Shown in pieces: positions 15,077-27,176 of a DNA stretch of 64,000 nt. Origin of the DNA: Liolophura sinensis (taxonomy: Eukaryota; Mollusca; Polyplacophora; Chitonida; Chitonidae). Numbering within the stretch: the stretch's first letter is position 1; the number at the start of each line of letters is the position of its first letter. The notes under the pieces were generated by a model, which did not search any database, was not told where the DNA came from, and saw nothing but the letters and a program-made list of their open reading frames with translations. The stretch lies in NCBI RefSeq assembly GCF_032854445.1, contig NC_088302.1, positions 33,327,979 to 33,391,978 of the forward strand, in the 5' to 3' direction. A program made the translations under genes and the position numbers.

Positions 15077-15459
15077 ACCATGTAGTGACCAGACCGGATA
15101 GCACAGTTGGTAGAGCGTCCGCTTCGGGAGCGGTAGATTCAGGATGAATCCTGGGTCGAGTCACACCAAGGACTTTAAAAGAGGAAGTTGTAACTTCGTC
15201 GCTTGGCGTTCAGCATGAAGGGGGTAGTGCAACGACTGGTTGACCAGTATCAGTATAATGGCACGGGCGGGGCGCTATACTTGCCCTCGGTAAGTCCTCT
15301 CAGTGAAGCAGCACTAGATAAAAGAGCGGTGGAAATCCGTCCTGCAACAAGGAGGCGCATTACATACACCCTAAGAATTCCTTCGTCCTCATATGACTGA
15401 AAAATTGTTAAGCACGGCGTTAAACCCCAAGCATTCTCCCACTCACTCACCACGTAGTG
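15077..15459 (+). mobile_element. Full-length tRNA-derived SINE with target-site duplications
   Basis: The element body is about 15088-15448. Its head is tRNA-like: TAGCACAGTTGGTAGAGCG fits an A box, CGCTTCGGGAGCG resembles an anticodon arm, and GGGTCGAGTCAC is a degenerate B box. A roughly 230-bp unrelated body follows, then TTAAGCACGGCGTTAAACCC and a CTCACTCAC tail. The flanks are ACCATGTAGTG (15077-15087) and ACCACGTAGTG (15449-15459), an 11-bp duplication with one mismatch. Short overlapping open frames on both strands here are incidental. Similar elements are common in mollusc genomes as I recall; the family name is not assigned. Confidence 0.85.
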
Positions 15460-16225
15460 CTTGCAGGTCTTTCGCCTGATTTTAGTGTATTTCAGTGTTC
15501 CTCGTCATATACTGAATACACTTTTTTTTAATCAGAACGTCCAAAGTATATACGTGGGCTAGTTTATCAAACTAATTATGGTGAACAAATCTGTGGAATT
15601 GGGTCAGAGCACAGGGACTCTCTGCTGATGCCAATTGACGTTGTCAATTCAAAACGCCACAAATATGGTGGATAGAGACCCCCCTCGTAGATTTATGTGA
15701 CAATCGGACGGATACAGCATAATAATGTTTTCTGAGGCTGCAGCTGGAGATGGGAATCCAATCAGCCTTTTCGACGCGGCTTTTCATCAAGTGCGTTGTC
15801 CAATTTGGTTGTAATTTTCTGTGGTTTAATACAGTTTTGACTTCAGTAACTGCCAATCTTACCCAGAACGGGATTAACGTCGGCATAAGTGGCTGAATTT
15901 CAAAGGATCCCAGGGCGTGCAGGATTTGAGAAGCTCTCCCGGCTGCGGCATTTTCCAAGGATATAACAAGAACTTATGTTTATCCCATGCTGACATTTCA
16001 ATCAGACGAGCACCGGTGGATTAGCGGAGATAACTTTGTCAACAACAGACGGTAATCAGACAGCTAAATTGATCTTAGTAATCAAGTGGTCCAGTTCACA
16101 CGTGCCGACCAGGATGAACTGATTACAATTTCTCGAAATATCGATTAAATCATTGATTCAGGTTTAATGAGGTTCTATTTGTCTGATGATGATCACGGCG
16201 ATTATGACACCATATTTATTATGGT
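15460..16225. other. Gene-free flanking DNA between SINE copies
   Basis: A minus-strand frame of 104 codons (15644-15958) matches nothing I know. Otherwise the stretch is featureless. Confidence 0.6.
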
Positions 16226-16405
16226 TTAATTTTTTTTATTTCATTGGGGTTTTACGCCGTAAAGAATATTTCACCACGACGATAGCCAGCATTATGGTGG
16301 GATGAAACCGGGCGAATGACACACATACTACACCTTACAAATAATACAACGCAAAATTTTTTGCTGAATCATGCAGCTCAAGCTTGATTCGAACTCGCGA
16401 TCACT
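16226..16405 (-). mobile_element. SINE copy, reverse orientation
   Basis: Read on the minus strand it has the same module order as the copy at 20.66 kb: a B-box-like GAGTTCGAATCAAGC near 16390, CCACCATAATGCTGGC, GTGAAATATTCTTTACGGCG and a T/A-rich tail. The head is eroded. Confidence 0.65.
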
Positions 16406-16985
16406 ATTACTGATTTCAGATAAAGATTATATACACGATTAAATAAATGTAAGACGGTTATCAAACCAAATATAAAGCTTCAACTGGATCAAAAGTGCAT
16501 TGTTGAATATTTTTATACATAATTGAAATTTATTTAAACATTATAAATGGATTATTATTTTCGAAAAATTTTAATTATGCAATGTGTCAATAATATGTAT
16601 TGAAAACACCTTAAATTGTTTTTCTGCTTTGCAGTGACGTTTATTATGTGTACGTAATGGTCGGGAGGTGGTGTGTAAAACGTTGAACAAGATTTTATAC
16701 CCGGCATATACACATGTAATAAATTAATGATTTTAAATTAAATACATATAATTAAATCACTTCAAACATTAATCATTAAAAAACGGAAACAAGTAAGCGG
16801 TAAAAAGAAAATGCTTAAAAAGGTGAATGAGGATTGTTTATGGTTATAGTTTTCAGTGCATGATCTTCCCACAGTCTATCACTTATTCTGGGACATTCTT
16901 TCACTGTAGCAGTTCACGCTCATTGTGTGGTTTATACACGTCAGTAGTAGTGGATACATGTTTAGACTTACAGACATATAGATGG

Positions 16986-17172
16986 GGGAAATCCGGCTCG
17001 TGCAGGCTTCCTCTCCGGCCGCAGGTGAGAAGGTCTGCCAGCAACCTACGGATGGTCATGGGTTTCCCCGGGCTCTCCCAGGTTTCCTGCTGACCCCCGT
17101 CGTATGACTGAAGTATTCTTGAGTACGGCGTAGAACACCAAATAAATAAATAAATAAATAAATAAATAAACG
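16986..17172 (+). mobile_element. SINE copy, 5' truncated
   Basis: It contains CTACGGATGGTCATGG, GGGCTCTCCCAGGTTTCC, CGTCGTATGACTGAAGTATT and CTTGAGTACGGCGTAGAACA, followed by seven or so AAAT repeats. The module that carries CACCATAATGCTGGCC in other copies is deleted here. Confidence 0.7.
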
Positions 17173-17838
17173 TAGGTGGGGGAAATATGGGTGCGCGGAG
17201 CGTCCCTGCCCCGCTAAGTAATGGACAAATATCCTGACTTAAAGCTATATTCTGGATCTAACATAATTCGAGCCTGCGGCCCCATCCACTGGTCAATGGT
17301 CTGTCTGGTATTTACATAATGCTAAAATGAACAAAACTGTGAATTTTAACATATGTTAATGAAAAAATAAAACAAAAACAACCACACCCGTGACTGGAAA
17401 CTATTATCGCTCAGGTGTTATACCGGCCTAACAACACGCGTTCATTATAAGTACAAATCCACTCTTCTGAATGATGATATGTGGTGTCTGAGAATGACAT
17501 ATATACGCTAACATCACATTTCATGATGGTTTAGTCACCCAGATGATTTACGACGCGATTTGTAGCCTAAAAAGTGAACAAAAAAGTAACAAAAAGGCAT
17601 AATCAGAGCGTATAGACAAACTGTCAAAAACCCTCAAAGTACAAGACCACTATACACTCTAAAACGTCCTTCTAGTTTGTGGGGAGGAATTTAAATGTGC
17701 TTTAAGAGCTGCCTCGTGCAGGTACATGAGGAAGGTGACAGCACATTACTAATGCTATATATGTACGGGTTTATGAACAGCTAAGCGATGAAGTCGCCAT
17801 TTGGTCGACCTTAGGCCTATGAACTAAAATACTTTACA

Positions 17839-17842
<4 letters not shown>

Positions 17843-17918
<76 letters not shown>
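17843..17918. repeat. (TA)38 microsatellite
   Basis: This is an uninterrupted TA dinucleotide run of about 76 bp, the longest in the window. Confidence 0.95.
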
Positions 17919-17920
<2 letters not shown>

Positions 17921-19474
17921 AACTTTTCGCGCCAACGCAAATTAAAGAAAATATTTTAAGTATGGTGATGTAAGTATTATTATGTAACGAGTAAATAATT
18001 TTAATCTAATAATGTATTTATAATGTGAAAGTTTAGAAAAAATTTAATTTTTTGAAATCATATTCTTAGTCAATATGTATGATATGCCCTTGATGGCTAC
18101 CCGACCTAAAATTAAAAATTGTTAATAATCTTTATAAATAAAAATGAAAAATTGTGAAATTTTAAGTTATGGAGATTTAAAGGGATAAATAATTTTTCTT
18201 TTACAAGCGTTTCAATAATCTCTGCATATGCTGTACTAAACACCAACCAAAATAAATAAATAAACCATGGATAAATAATTAAACACATTCCCATAGTAAC
18301 AAATAGATTTTGATGGGAAAATATTATATCAGATATGCGTTTTAGGGTTTAAAATGTATTATGTTTCAAGGTAAGGTTAGAGTCTGAAACACTGATTTAA
18401 ATACAAATAGTGTATATAATCATATGAAGAATTTTATTTTGATCACATTAGTGTACATAACCTTATACTGTTGCATCCTCTGTTGCGTCATCAATCGTTT
18501 TACCGTGGTACATGCGCATGCGCGTGAATTTGCAATTTGCTGTGTACAACATTTAAGAATATCGGTGGAGGAATGAGAATTGCACGTTTCTTTTTCACTT
18601 TTCGTTTGAACATTACATGACTTAGGCCATGTACTTGTTTTTAAGTTGTACTTATTTTACACGTGCAGATATACCATCATACGCGATCGTTGTATCGGTA
18701 GCGATCGATATACATGTAACTATAGACATACAAAGAATAGCTGCCTTCAACTGTTTTTTTTTCTTCTATTTTTTCTTTTTTTTTTTCTTCAAATATACAT
18801 AGTGGTAGTGTGAAATTGTGCGATGTTCCCCATAGTGAAATCAAATATACAGTCCTTGCCAGGTTCAGCCGCACATTCACGTTAAAATAGAAATGTGCTA
18901 CCTCAGAAACAGCTATGCTTCATATGTCTAGATTGTGTTTGATGTGCTGCATATACTCCTTACACGTATGTATGTACAGTATAGATACAGATCCGCATGC
19001 CGACAGTGAAGAGTGATGGATTAAGATGGATAGATTGATCAGATATTGATAGGCGAAGTGAAATTAACAAGAGACCTAGACACTTGTTACACGTGCGGAG
19101 AAATTAACATAGGTCAAAATGACAATGTCCTCAGGCCATGCAGGCCCATAGCAGAACTGGGGACAATTAACTCACTCCATTGTTTAAAACGTGTCCGTAA
19201 TTTCCATAATCCAGCGAATTAACTAGATGTTTGCTTCAATCCACCCGTCTGAATAAGTTCATGATTATAATTCATCGTCTTTAACTCTCTCTCTGTATTT
19301 CGAAGCTGTATAGGAAAGTTCTGTTTACACGATAAAACAAGTATATATATTTAAATAGTAGAAAAGAAAAAGAACCACAGTTTCCAATTATAATATACCT
19401 CAGTGAAAATGCCTCTCCTAGCAAGACTTTGCAACTATATATGTAGCCATCATTAACTCCTGACTACATACCCC

Positions 19475-19600
19475 CTGAGATGCAATCCCGACTGTCACGT
19501 CGAGAGTTCAAATCTTGACGCATGTCAGACCGATTTGCCTCTTTTTCTATAGAAAGACAGTCCTTCCGCCTGATAACATACCTCAGACCCTTGCCACTCC
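19475..19600 (+). mobile_element. Possible SINE head remnant
   Basis: GTCGAGAGTTCAAATCTTGA includes a B-box-like GAGTTCAAATC. It is followed by CTTTTTCTATAGAAAGACAG and a short A-rich end. The similarity is weak and no tail is seen. Confidence 0.25.
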
Positions 19601-20428
19601 TGCAAAAAAAAAGAACCGTTGTGATAATCACCTGTGCCAACATGCCAACATGAAGCGTTGATCGCAGTCAACACAGAAGCCAATTATTGGTTGTGTCAAT
19701 TATTGTCTGCCGTACTTTGTTTCTTTAAAAGAATCCAGGCGTCGAAATATGCACATTCGTAAATGTCCATCAGTTCGCAATAGCGGGCATATCCAGAACA
19801 ACGTTCAAGACAAACTATCACAGAAAATATGTAAAGAAAGAAATTAGGAGTCATGTAAAGGGAAGCAGTCAACAGTTATCAGCGATGTCGGAAAGATGTA
19901 AGGAATGTTCCTAAATGTCTCCATTAAATGAGCATCTTAGCTGCTCGTTGATTGCACCTGTTAAAATGTCCGTGTCAGTTTTATTCAACACGATGCATAC
20001 ATATATATCACCTGTAGGTCTGGGATAAGCGATTTAGACAAACTTATGAAGAAGGACACAATGGACTATACATGGGATTCTGCCTGTCCAAAATTTATTT
20101 TATTTTTATTTTTCAATAGTAACAATATAATAGTTTAAAATATAAAACGGTAGAAACTTAATAGAGTAAAGACGCTTGACAGAATATCACCTTGTGTCAA
20201 ATAACTTAGGACTTTGATTCAAATAGTCGCATCACCTACATGCAGGATTTAATAAATACTACAAGGCGATGTACAAGGCATATGCATGAAGGACCATTAT
20301 ACGTATTTTGCTATATCCGAATAAGGATAATTATAGAACAATAATATTGGATAATTATGGATAATAATGTCAATAATGGAACCTGGTCGCATAACGGCGG
20401 TGTGTAAGAAAGGAACTTGCAATAAATA

Positions 20429-20498
20429 CGCAATTTGTAATATGTATAATTATTTGTAATAATCATTACAAATTGCACTTTTTTTTTTACAAATTGCG
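20429..20498. repeat. Nested inverted repeat
   Basis: CGCAATTTGTAA (20429-20440) is a perfect reverse complement of TTACAAATTGCG (20487-20498). GCAATTTGTAAT (20430-20441) also pairs perfectly with ATTACAAATTGC (20465-20476). A related ACAATTTGTAAT lies near 20574. It could be a remnant of a small inverted-repeat transposon. Confidence 0.6.
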
Positions 20499-20651
20499 TT
20501 GTTACAGCTGTGTGACACAAAACCGCTCTCGTCCTTGTAAGCCTACATGCAGGTAAAAGGCATATCATCTGGACAATTTGTAATTTCGTAACTTTTCCAG
20601 TAAATATTGCCATACAGAGTTATATAAAGACATCGCCATCGAAACAGAAAG

Positions 20652-20912
20652 TTACGGTAATTTTGGGGCCTCCGTGTCTAGCGCAGCTCTCACCAATGCG
20701 GTCGCTGTGAGTTCAAGTCCAGCTCATACTGGCTTCCTCTTCGACAGTACCTGGGAAGGTCTGACGGCAACCTGCGGATGGTCGTGGATTTCCACCGGGC
20801 TGTATCCGGTTTACTCCCACCACAATGCTGGCCGCTGTCGTATAAGTGAAATAACCTTGAGTACGGCGTAGAACACCAATCAAATAAATAAATAAATAAC
20901 TTACGACAAATT
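20652..20912 (+). mobile_element. tRNA-derived SINE with AAATAAAT-type tail
   Basis: The body, about 20664-20898, starts GGGGCCTCCGTGTCTAGCGC and has a B-box-like GTGAGTTCAAGTCC. It then shows the family's middle and 3' modules: CTGCGGATGGTCGTGG, CTCCCACCACAATGCTGGCC, CGTATAAGTGAAAT and GAGTACGGCGTAGAACACCA, ending in an AAATAAAT run. Possible target duplications are TTACGGTAATTT (20652-20663) and TTACGACAAATT (20901-20912), with mismatches. This is the best reference copy of the second SINE type in the window. Confidence 0.8.
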
Positions 20913-22577
20913 GAAACTAAGAACATTTGTGAGTGACCTCAGGGCTATGGGCATACAGGGATATGTATGAAACAACACACGACATGATGGTTGTAAGAAC
21001 AGAGGATATTGAGCTTATACATACGCAACAGCACTGCATGTCATCAGATAAAATGTTGCTAACCACAGATAAAAATCCCTTCCATTGATCTTTTGCTTAA
21101 TTGAAGTGCTAAGCCAGTGGACGTTTTCTTTTTTCTTTTTCTTTTTTTTTGCACCATGACATCAGATGTAAAACATGCAGTCATATCTTTAATCCTTCAC
21201 CCCGCAATACGGCAAGTCAGAAAGACGCCAAGCGTCACACAAGTACGCCACCTCCTCCATCTTATGACTGACCGTGATACACGACAACTGTCAGTTTCAA
21301 AGTAACCCAGGGATAGAGGCTGGCGAGACTGACTGACAGATGGACTGCTTTAAACAGGCGGGGAACAAAAAGAGCTCTGTGATGGGAAGCCGCTTCAGCC
21401 TGAAAAGTCTAACCTTCTATCCACGATTTGCACCCAGCCATTTGTCTTCTGCTCACAAGCCTTGAGGTTTAATACATATCACATCTCGTTGATTGGTGGA
21501 CAAGATGACAAGAACGCCCAATATTAACTTTATTTATGAAACTTTAAATCACTTCTTACACATAAATTGTGCGTCAGTACTAGCTGAAAAATAGAAATTG
21601 GATATATTATATACTCGAATTCAAATTTCAGTATCAGTCCTACAATGTATATATTAAAGATACGTTTGTGTGATTATAGTTCAAAATTAAAGACAACATA
21701 AAAGAGTGTAAACCCAGAATACTGACAACAGTGTGATAATTAGCAAATGCTCACACGTATTAGCGGTGAAATCAGCCCACTGGTCAGCTTACCTCAGATA
21801 GGGTTTTGTTCTATTACTGTTCATGTATATGATGAAGAAGAAGTAGAACGCACACAGGCTCTTATCACTACGATCGGTGCAGAATTTGGTTTAAAAACTG
21901 CAGCAACAATAGTTGCAAATCATGAGAATTACTCATAATCGTCTGACGCCACTGGCGTAATCTGTCAGGTTTAACGCAGACGTTTTACGTTTGGTAGCAA
22001 AAAAAAGTTGCGTAAGCTTTTTAAGGACAAGGATGTATTAAAAACGCTCACCCCGTTCCACCTCCACTCCCACCGCCGCATTCCTTTCATGGTTCAGACC
22101 ATTTTCGTTTATGTCTCCCATATCGGTATATTGCAATAGGTGTGCAGCCCAAATCACCTAAAGCGGGGCATTTCAATCAAAAAGGTAAATTGAAATTATA
22201 TGCAACAGAAAAAGATGGGGGCCCATCCATGCTACCCTGGTACTATCAGAGAAAAAAGCATGGGCAATATAAATACGTATTTGTTTCTATATACACTGGT
22301 ATGATGGCAAAGGTGTCTTTGCCTTTAATTGCCTTATAACCCAATGCAAAATTATTTGAAATCTGATTGGTGGAATGCACTACGGATGTACTGTGGTCAA
22401 GAAAGAGAAAGATAGAATGTAACGATAAAGAATGATCTAAGATAAAGTGTTCACTGAATATGTGCAACATGTCAATTGTCATTGATGTTTTTACATGTAT
22501 ACATCGATCCATTTAAGGCAGAATTATATCAATAAAAGTCAAGTATTCTGAACTTTGCGAGTGGGCCATCGCTTGCG
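20913..22577. other. Gene-free flanking DNA
   Basis: Short frames only (up to 88 codons), none recognisable, and no repeat seen. Confidence 0.6.
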
Positions 22578-22728
22578 CAGTTGTATACAGCGTTGATCCC
22601 GTGGCAGCCGTGCCGATCGGCTCAGTTGTATACAGCGTTGATCCCGTGGTAGCCGTGCTGATCGGCTCAGTTGTATACAGCGTTGATCCCTTGGCAGCCG
22701 TGCCGATCGACTCAACTGTATGCAGTCG
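22578..22728. repeat. 45-bp minisatellite, 3.3 copies
   Basis: Units start at 22578, 22623, 22668 and 22713 with CAGTTGTATACAGCGTTGAT and differ at a few bases. Since 45 is a multiple of three, the minus strand stays open with a repeated 15-residue peptide. I see no reason to call it a gene. Confidence 0.9.
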
Positions 22729-22857
22729 ATCAGTCCCTGACCAATGAGGTCGCAGAACTCGTTTAATCGGATGCACTTGTAAAGGTCAGGAGCTTTCTCA
22801 GGGAAACGACTCAAACAATTTTCCGTTATACTCGTTATAAAATTCACTGGCACATTC

Positions 22858-22952
22858 TATTTATTTCATTCATATGATTTGTGTTTTACGCCGTACCCAA
22901 GAATGTTTCACTTATATGACGGCGGCCATGCAGCATTATGGTGGGTGATAGA
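22858..22952 (-). mobile_element. SINE 3'-end fragment, reverse orientation
   Basis: The minus strand reads CACCCACCATAATGCTGC, ATATAAGTGAAACATTCTTG, then GGTACGGCGTAAAACAC and an AAAT-rich end. Only the 3' modules remain. Confidence 0.65.
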
Positions 22953-25129
22953 TTTAGACGTATGAATTGTCAGTTTAGAGCACCAATCTTCTTCATAATC
23001 ACCCGATCAAAATCAATTAATTTATCGATATTTATTGTGTAACAGCAGCCATAGAAGCCCAGCCAAGCAGTACTTTTCAAAATTTTGGATAAAAAAATAG
23101 TTGATATCCTCTTGTACTGGTTAAGTAAATTTTAGAAATATTTGACCCACAACCCAACCAATGGGCTTAACTGTCACAGATGGAAATTACAAGGGGGATT
23201 TTGCTGGCGATATAAGGATAGAAAAAGCGTACTGACACTAACATGGTGTGTTAAGTTAATCGACTTTAAATAAGCAGTGACGAATGAACCCCTTTTGCAG
23301 TTTGAAGTTTCGAATCTGGCTTCACAATTCTGTCATATCTTTAAGTTTTCCGGATAAATCAGGACGCAACCCGAGAGCTCTTATCTTTTATTTGCTGATA
23401 TACATGCTGTACATAGTAAGATATAGCGACCAGAAGTGATATCGCCACTGCACGCGGTGATTCGTCTCGCGAGAGACATGTGATAACTGACGAGTCGTGT
23501 TTTATACGTACAGAAAAATGCGAAATGCTGCACAATGTCGACTGCCAGCATGTCTATGCATGCTGGAGACTGCTCAAAGAATGAAGGGGAAAAAAAGGGA
23601 CTCCAAAAAACATGTATACCGGAAGTACAACTTCTCGAAGATTACCGCTGTGCTCTCGTTGAACCAAAGAGAGGTTGGCATAGTCATTCCTCTGGAGAGT
23701 CACACGGTGCAAAAGTAGGCCCATGCCTTATTAATCATATAGTTCCTCAGGGGAAACAGATAGAAGCTTGGGTTTGCGGAGCGTTCAGCAACCTCCCTCA
23801 AAATAACAACACCGACCATGATACGAACGGTATAAAAAAAAAATCAGAAACTTGCGGCAATGTAAATAGAAGAGATTAGAACCATCTGTCCGTGTGATAC
23901 AACCACATCATCCAGGGGTTATGTCTGCGGGGATAAGGGCTGGGGTGCCGGGATATAAGGGCTGGCAGACACGGGGAACAATCGAATCTATAGATCAGCA
24001 AACGCTAATCACCAGTCTCAAGTCACACCGCCCTTCTGTTGTCTCATGTTTGCTTGAGGTACCGCCAGCATCATTGTAGAACTGCAGCATCAAGACAATT
24101 GTTTTATTTTGGTTCCCGTCTATCAGGAATCCCGTCGCAACATGGTTATTATGTTGGTCATCATACTTGAGTTCTATTGTCTAAGACACCAAAATAGAAT
24201 AGATGATTTTCTTGACTGTGTACACCCTTGTCCTATAATGCAGAAATGTCGGGGTACAATTTAAGAACATAATTACAGATGTCAAAATACACATATTTAA
24301 CACCATTGCTCTCAGCTGTGTACGCAGGTATACCTCTCAGACGCCAATGTCGTGTATAGTTATCAGTTGAATCCATATCCTTAATAACATCCTTTCAGAT
24401 TACTAGTAAAGGGCAAAAGGTAGCTCTCTCTCCCTGGTTTACTACATTCAAGATGACATTACGCTTGCGGTTGCACTCACATGCTGTGGTGCATGTAAGG
24501 GCATTTAAGTTCAAGCTATACATTCCCTATATATAATATAGTAATCATGCAATGAAGGTTAGTTTTAATAGTAAAAGAAATGCACTATGTTTTTTGGGTG
24601 GCATTGAAATGTCCAGTCAGATTTTGACATGTAGTATCTGAAGGCCATCGAATAGACGTGGTTACGCGTGAACATGCCTATTGATCCAGTGGGTGATGAA
24701 ATTCAGTTTTCACACGACACATGATGAAGTATTCAACTTCAGTGGTCAATATTTTAGTTGAAATTTGTGTCTGAATAAAATAAAAAAAAAAGGTGAGGAC
24801 CAAATGTTAATGCACCTAAAAACAATACAATGCCCACAATTGTAACAAAATTAATGTGCTATATACAATTTATATCTGCGAATAATATGTTAATATTTCA
24901 CATTATAATAAATAATAAAACGATGTTAACTACTTATTCAGTCGCAGTCATGCATATATACTGTACATCGACGAGAATGTGTAGAAGAACATTCATTTGT
25001 GGTTTGTGGTTTCACAGTGTAATGTTCATAGGATTGTGGTTTAGACATTTCAGCCATGCATCATGGTTCGACGCGGCAAAAACACACAATCCAGTCTCAA
25101 ACTGACTATGTATATATATTTGTAATTTC
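22953..25129. other. Gene-free flanking DNA
   Basis: A 114-codon plus-strand frame (23535-23879) overlaps a 73-codon one; neither has a recognisable domain. GGGATAAGGGCTGG and GGGATATAAGGGCTGG form a tiny duplication near 23930-23965. Confidence 0.6.
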
Positions 25130-25990
25130 TACAACACGCTCACATGTGGAACGTCACCGTTGGGGAATCCTAATTAGTGAGTCTCATCTTTGACCAATGT
25201 ATCAGCTAGAATGCCACCATCTGTCCTGTCTAAAAAGCCGATTGGCTAATAACGGGTACAGCGCCGCCTCGTGGCTTGAGGCAAATCTTCGGCCGTAGGT
25301 GAGTCGCGTGGCACGCTCTAACCAGAAACAGTCCGGGCGGCACGCCAGAAAATGAAAAGAAGAAAAACTTCTTGACTATGTGGAATTTTCTGAAAATAAA
25401 TTATTATGACTCTCGTGTGTCGCGAGATTTTAATCTCCTGACCAACACGCCTCTAATTTTCCGCCTTCCGTCTTATTCACAAATATGGATAGCGATAACA
25501 AACGTCTCTATTTGAAGTGTTTGGTTTGCAGGGCATCACAGTTGATCGACGTCTGTCTTCCAATTTTCATAGATGTTGACTCTCTTCGTTCATGGGTGGT
25601 GCAGTTTAATTGCGGCGGCAAGTAAAAAGGATATGATATCTTAATTGGATTATTTTTTCACCCGGCTTCAACTAACAAAGAGCATACAACAGATTTTACG
25701 TCCCGTGAAATTGCGCGGTTTTTGAGAACAGAAAACCTTAGAACGGAATCGATGTTAGAAATTTACCTCCTCATCCGTTTATTGTTTGCGACATATAACA
25801 CCTAGTGCCGAGAGCTTTCCGTCACGGAAATTAAGTCTGGTGAACCCATGTGACCTCGTTACCTGGCTGGCATATTTGGCATGAGAATAAATTATTCCCA
25901 TTGATTAGGTGTCACCGATCAGAATCCTTCCTCAATTCTGGAATTACCGGGGAAACCGAATGCATAGTGAAGACACCAACACTGTATGAT
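25130..25990. promoter_or_regulatory. Candidate distal regulatory region upstream of Islet
   Basis: This is roughly 860 bp of complex sequence without simple repeats or SINE similarity, in an otherwise AT-rich, repeat-bearing flank. It contains a palindromic homeodomain site CTAATTAG (25170-25177), TTTAATTGC (25605-25613) and CTTAATTGG (25640-25648). No frame codes for a recognisable protein. The regulatory role is inference. Confidence 0.3.
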
Positions 25991-26383
25991 GATGTGCACT
26001 TGATCTGGTATATACAGATACTACACTAAGCAATGCAGTCATACATATATATATATATATAAATGTATATACATGTATTTGCCTGCCTGTATAGTGTTAA
26101 CCGCATGTCTGCAAATAAACGCCCTTAAAATCACTATAGTCTTGAAAATAATATCAATGTTTGCTGATGTCTTTTGAAGGTTTTTTTTTTAATAAACGGT
26201 ATATATTTGCCCTATAATTTTCCCACATGAAACTTAAATTCCGTAAATTATTTCCATAAAACTGTCCATCTGATCTATTTCTTATTATTTGAGTATGTTT
26301 TAATATTTGAACGTAGTCTGCATAGACATATACCCATATAACATGAATATTTATTTATTATTATAATTATTTTAATATTTAGT

Positions 26384-26515
26384 TTTCCGCCGTATATACG
26401 TATATATAAAATTTTCTTATACATTGGCCAGCATTATATGGTGGGAGGAAACCGGATAGAGCCTGGGGAAAATTCATCACCATCCTCACGTTGCTGGAAG
26501 ACCTTCCCACGCACA
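26384..26515 (-). mobile_element. SINE fragment, reverse orientation
   Basis: The minus strand shows GGTTTCCTCCCACCATATAA, TGCTGGCCAATGTATAAG and a decayed tail. TGGGAAGGTCTTCCAGCAAC matches the body module seen at 20.75 kb. Confidence 0.6.
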
Positions 26516-27101
26516 ATCACATGAATAAATCTGAAAGATCCTTATATATGACCAGAATAGAAAGTGAACATAAAGTTTTCCAGAAAAGTATCACTTTTTA
26601 CACATTGTTACAAATTTGAAGTATCTAATAATACGATGTGATACTGAACATGACCAACGAAAATATAACTATGGAGACGAGTCAGAGTTATCTTAATGCC
26701 TAATCCAGAATGGTATACCTCTTCAAAATGCTTAACACTAAGAGAAAATTTTAGGTCAATTGACTCAAAAATCTTTATACAATTGAGCTGAGTAAATAAA
26801 TACCCATTAAATGTGTAAACAACTTTGCTATCGATAAGCATGAATTACATAACAGTAACTTGCTAAAAATGATGTTTTCATTGTACGATTTTTTAAAAAT
26901 CAAATGTATCATTTACAGTTGTAAATGTATGCCCTCTGAAATTCTCACACACAAAATTGTACATACACCTACAAAACGACAAAAATATATTGGTGGTGGT
27001 GACTTCACATTTTTTGAGTTTAAAATATTTGAAGAAACAGAGATCAATCCCCTGGTGAGGAGAATTTACATAGGAAAAAAAAATAAAACGCCCTCTTAAC
27101 T

Positions 27102-27104
<3 letters not shown>

Positions 27105-27164
<60 letters not shown>

Positions 27165-27176
27165 ATATATATATAT
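27105..27176. repeat. (TA)n microsatellite with one phase break
   Basis: This TA run of about 72 bp is interrupted by TATTAT near 27151-27156. It gives a spurious Tyr/Ile-repeat frame on the minus strand. Confidence 0.95.

Larger units (their letters stand above)
17173..20428. other. Gene-free flanking DNA
   Basis: AT-rich apart from the (TA)38 run and a possible SINE head near 19.5 kb. A T-rich tract lies at 18753-18790. No coding sequence is seen. Confidence 0.65.

Noticed and set aside
15091-15170. Functional tRNA gene
   Set aside because: The A box and anticodon-like arm are convincing but the B box is degenerate, the acceptor ends do not pair, and the sequence runs directly into a SINE body with target-site duplications.
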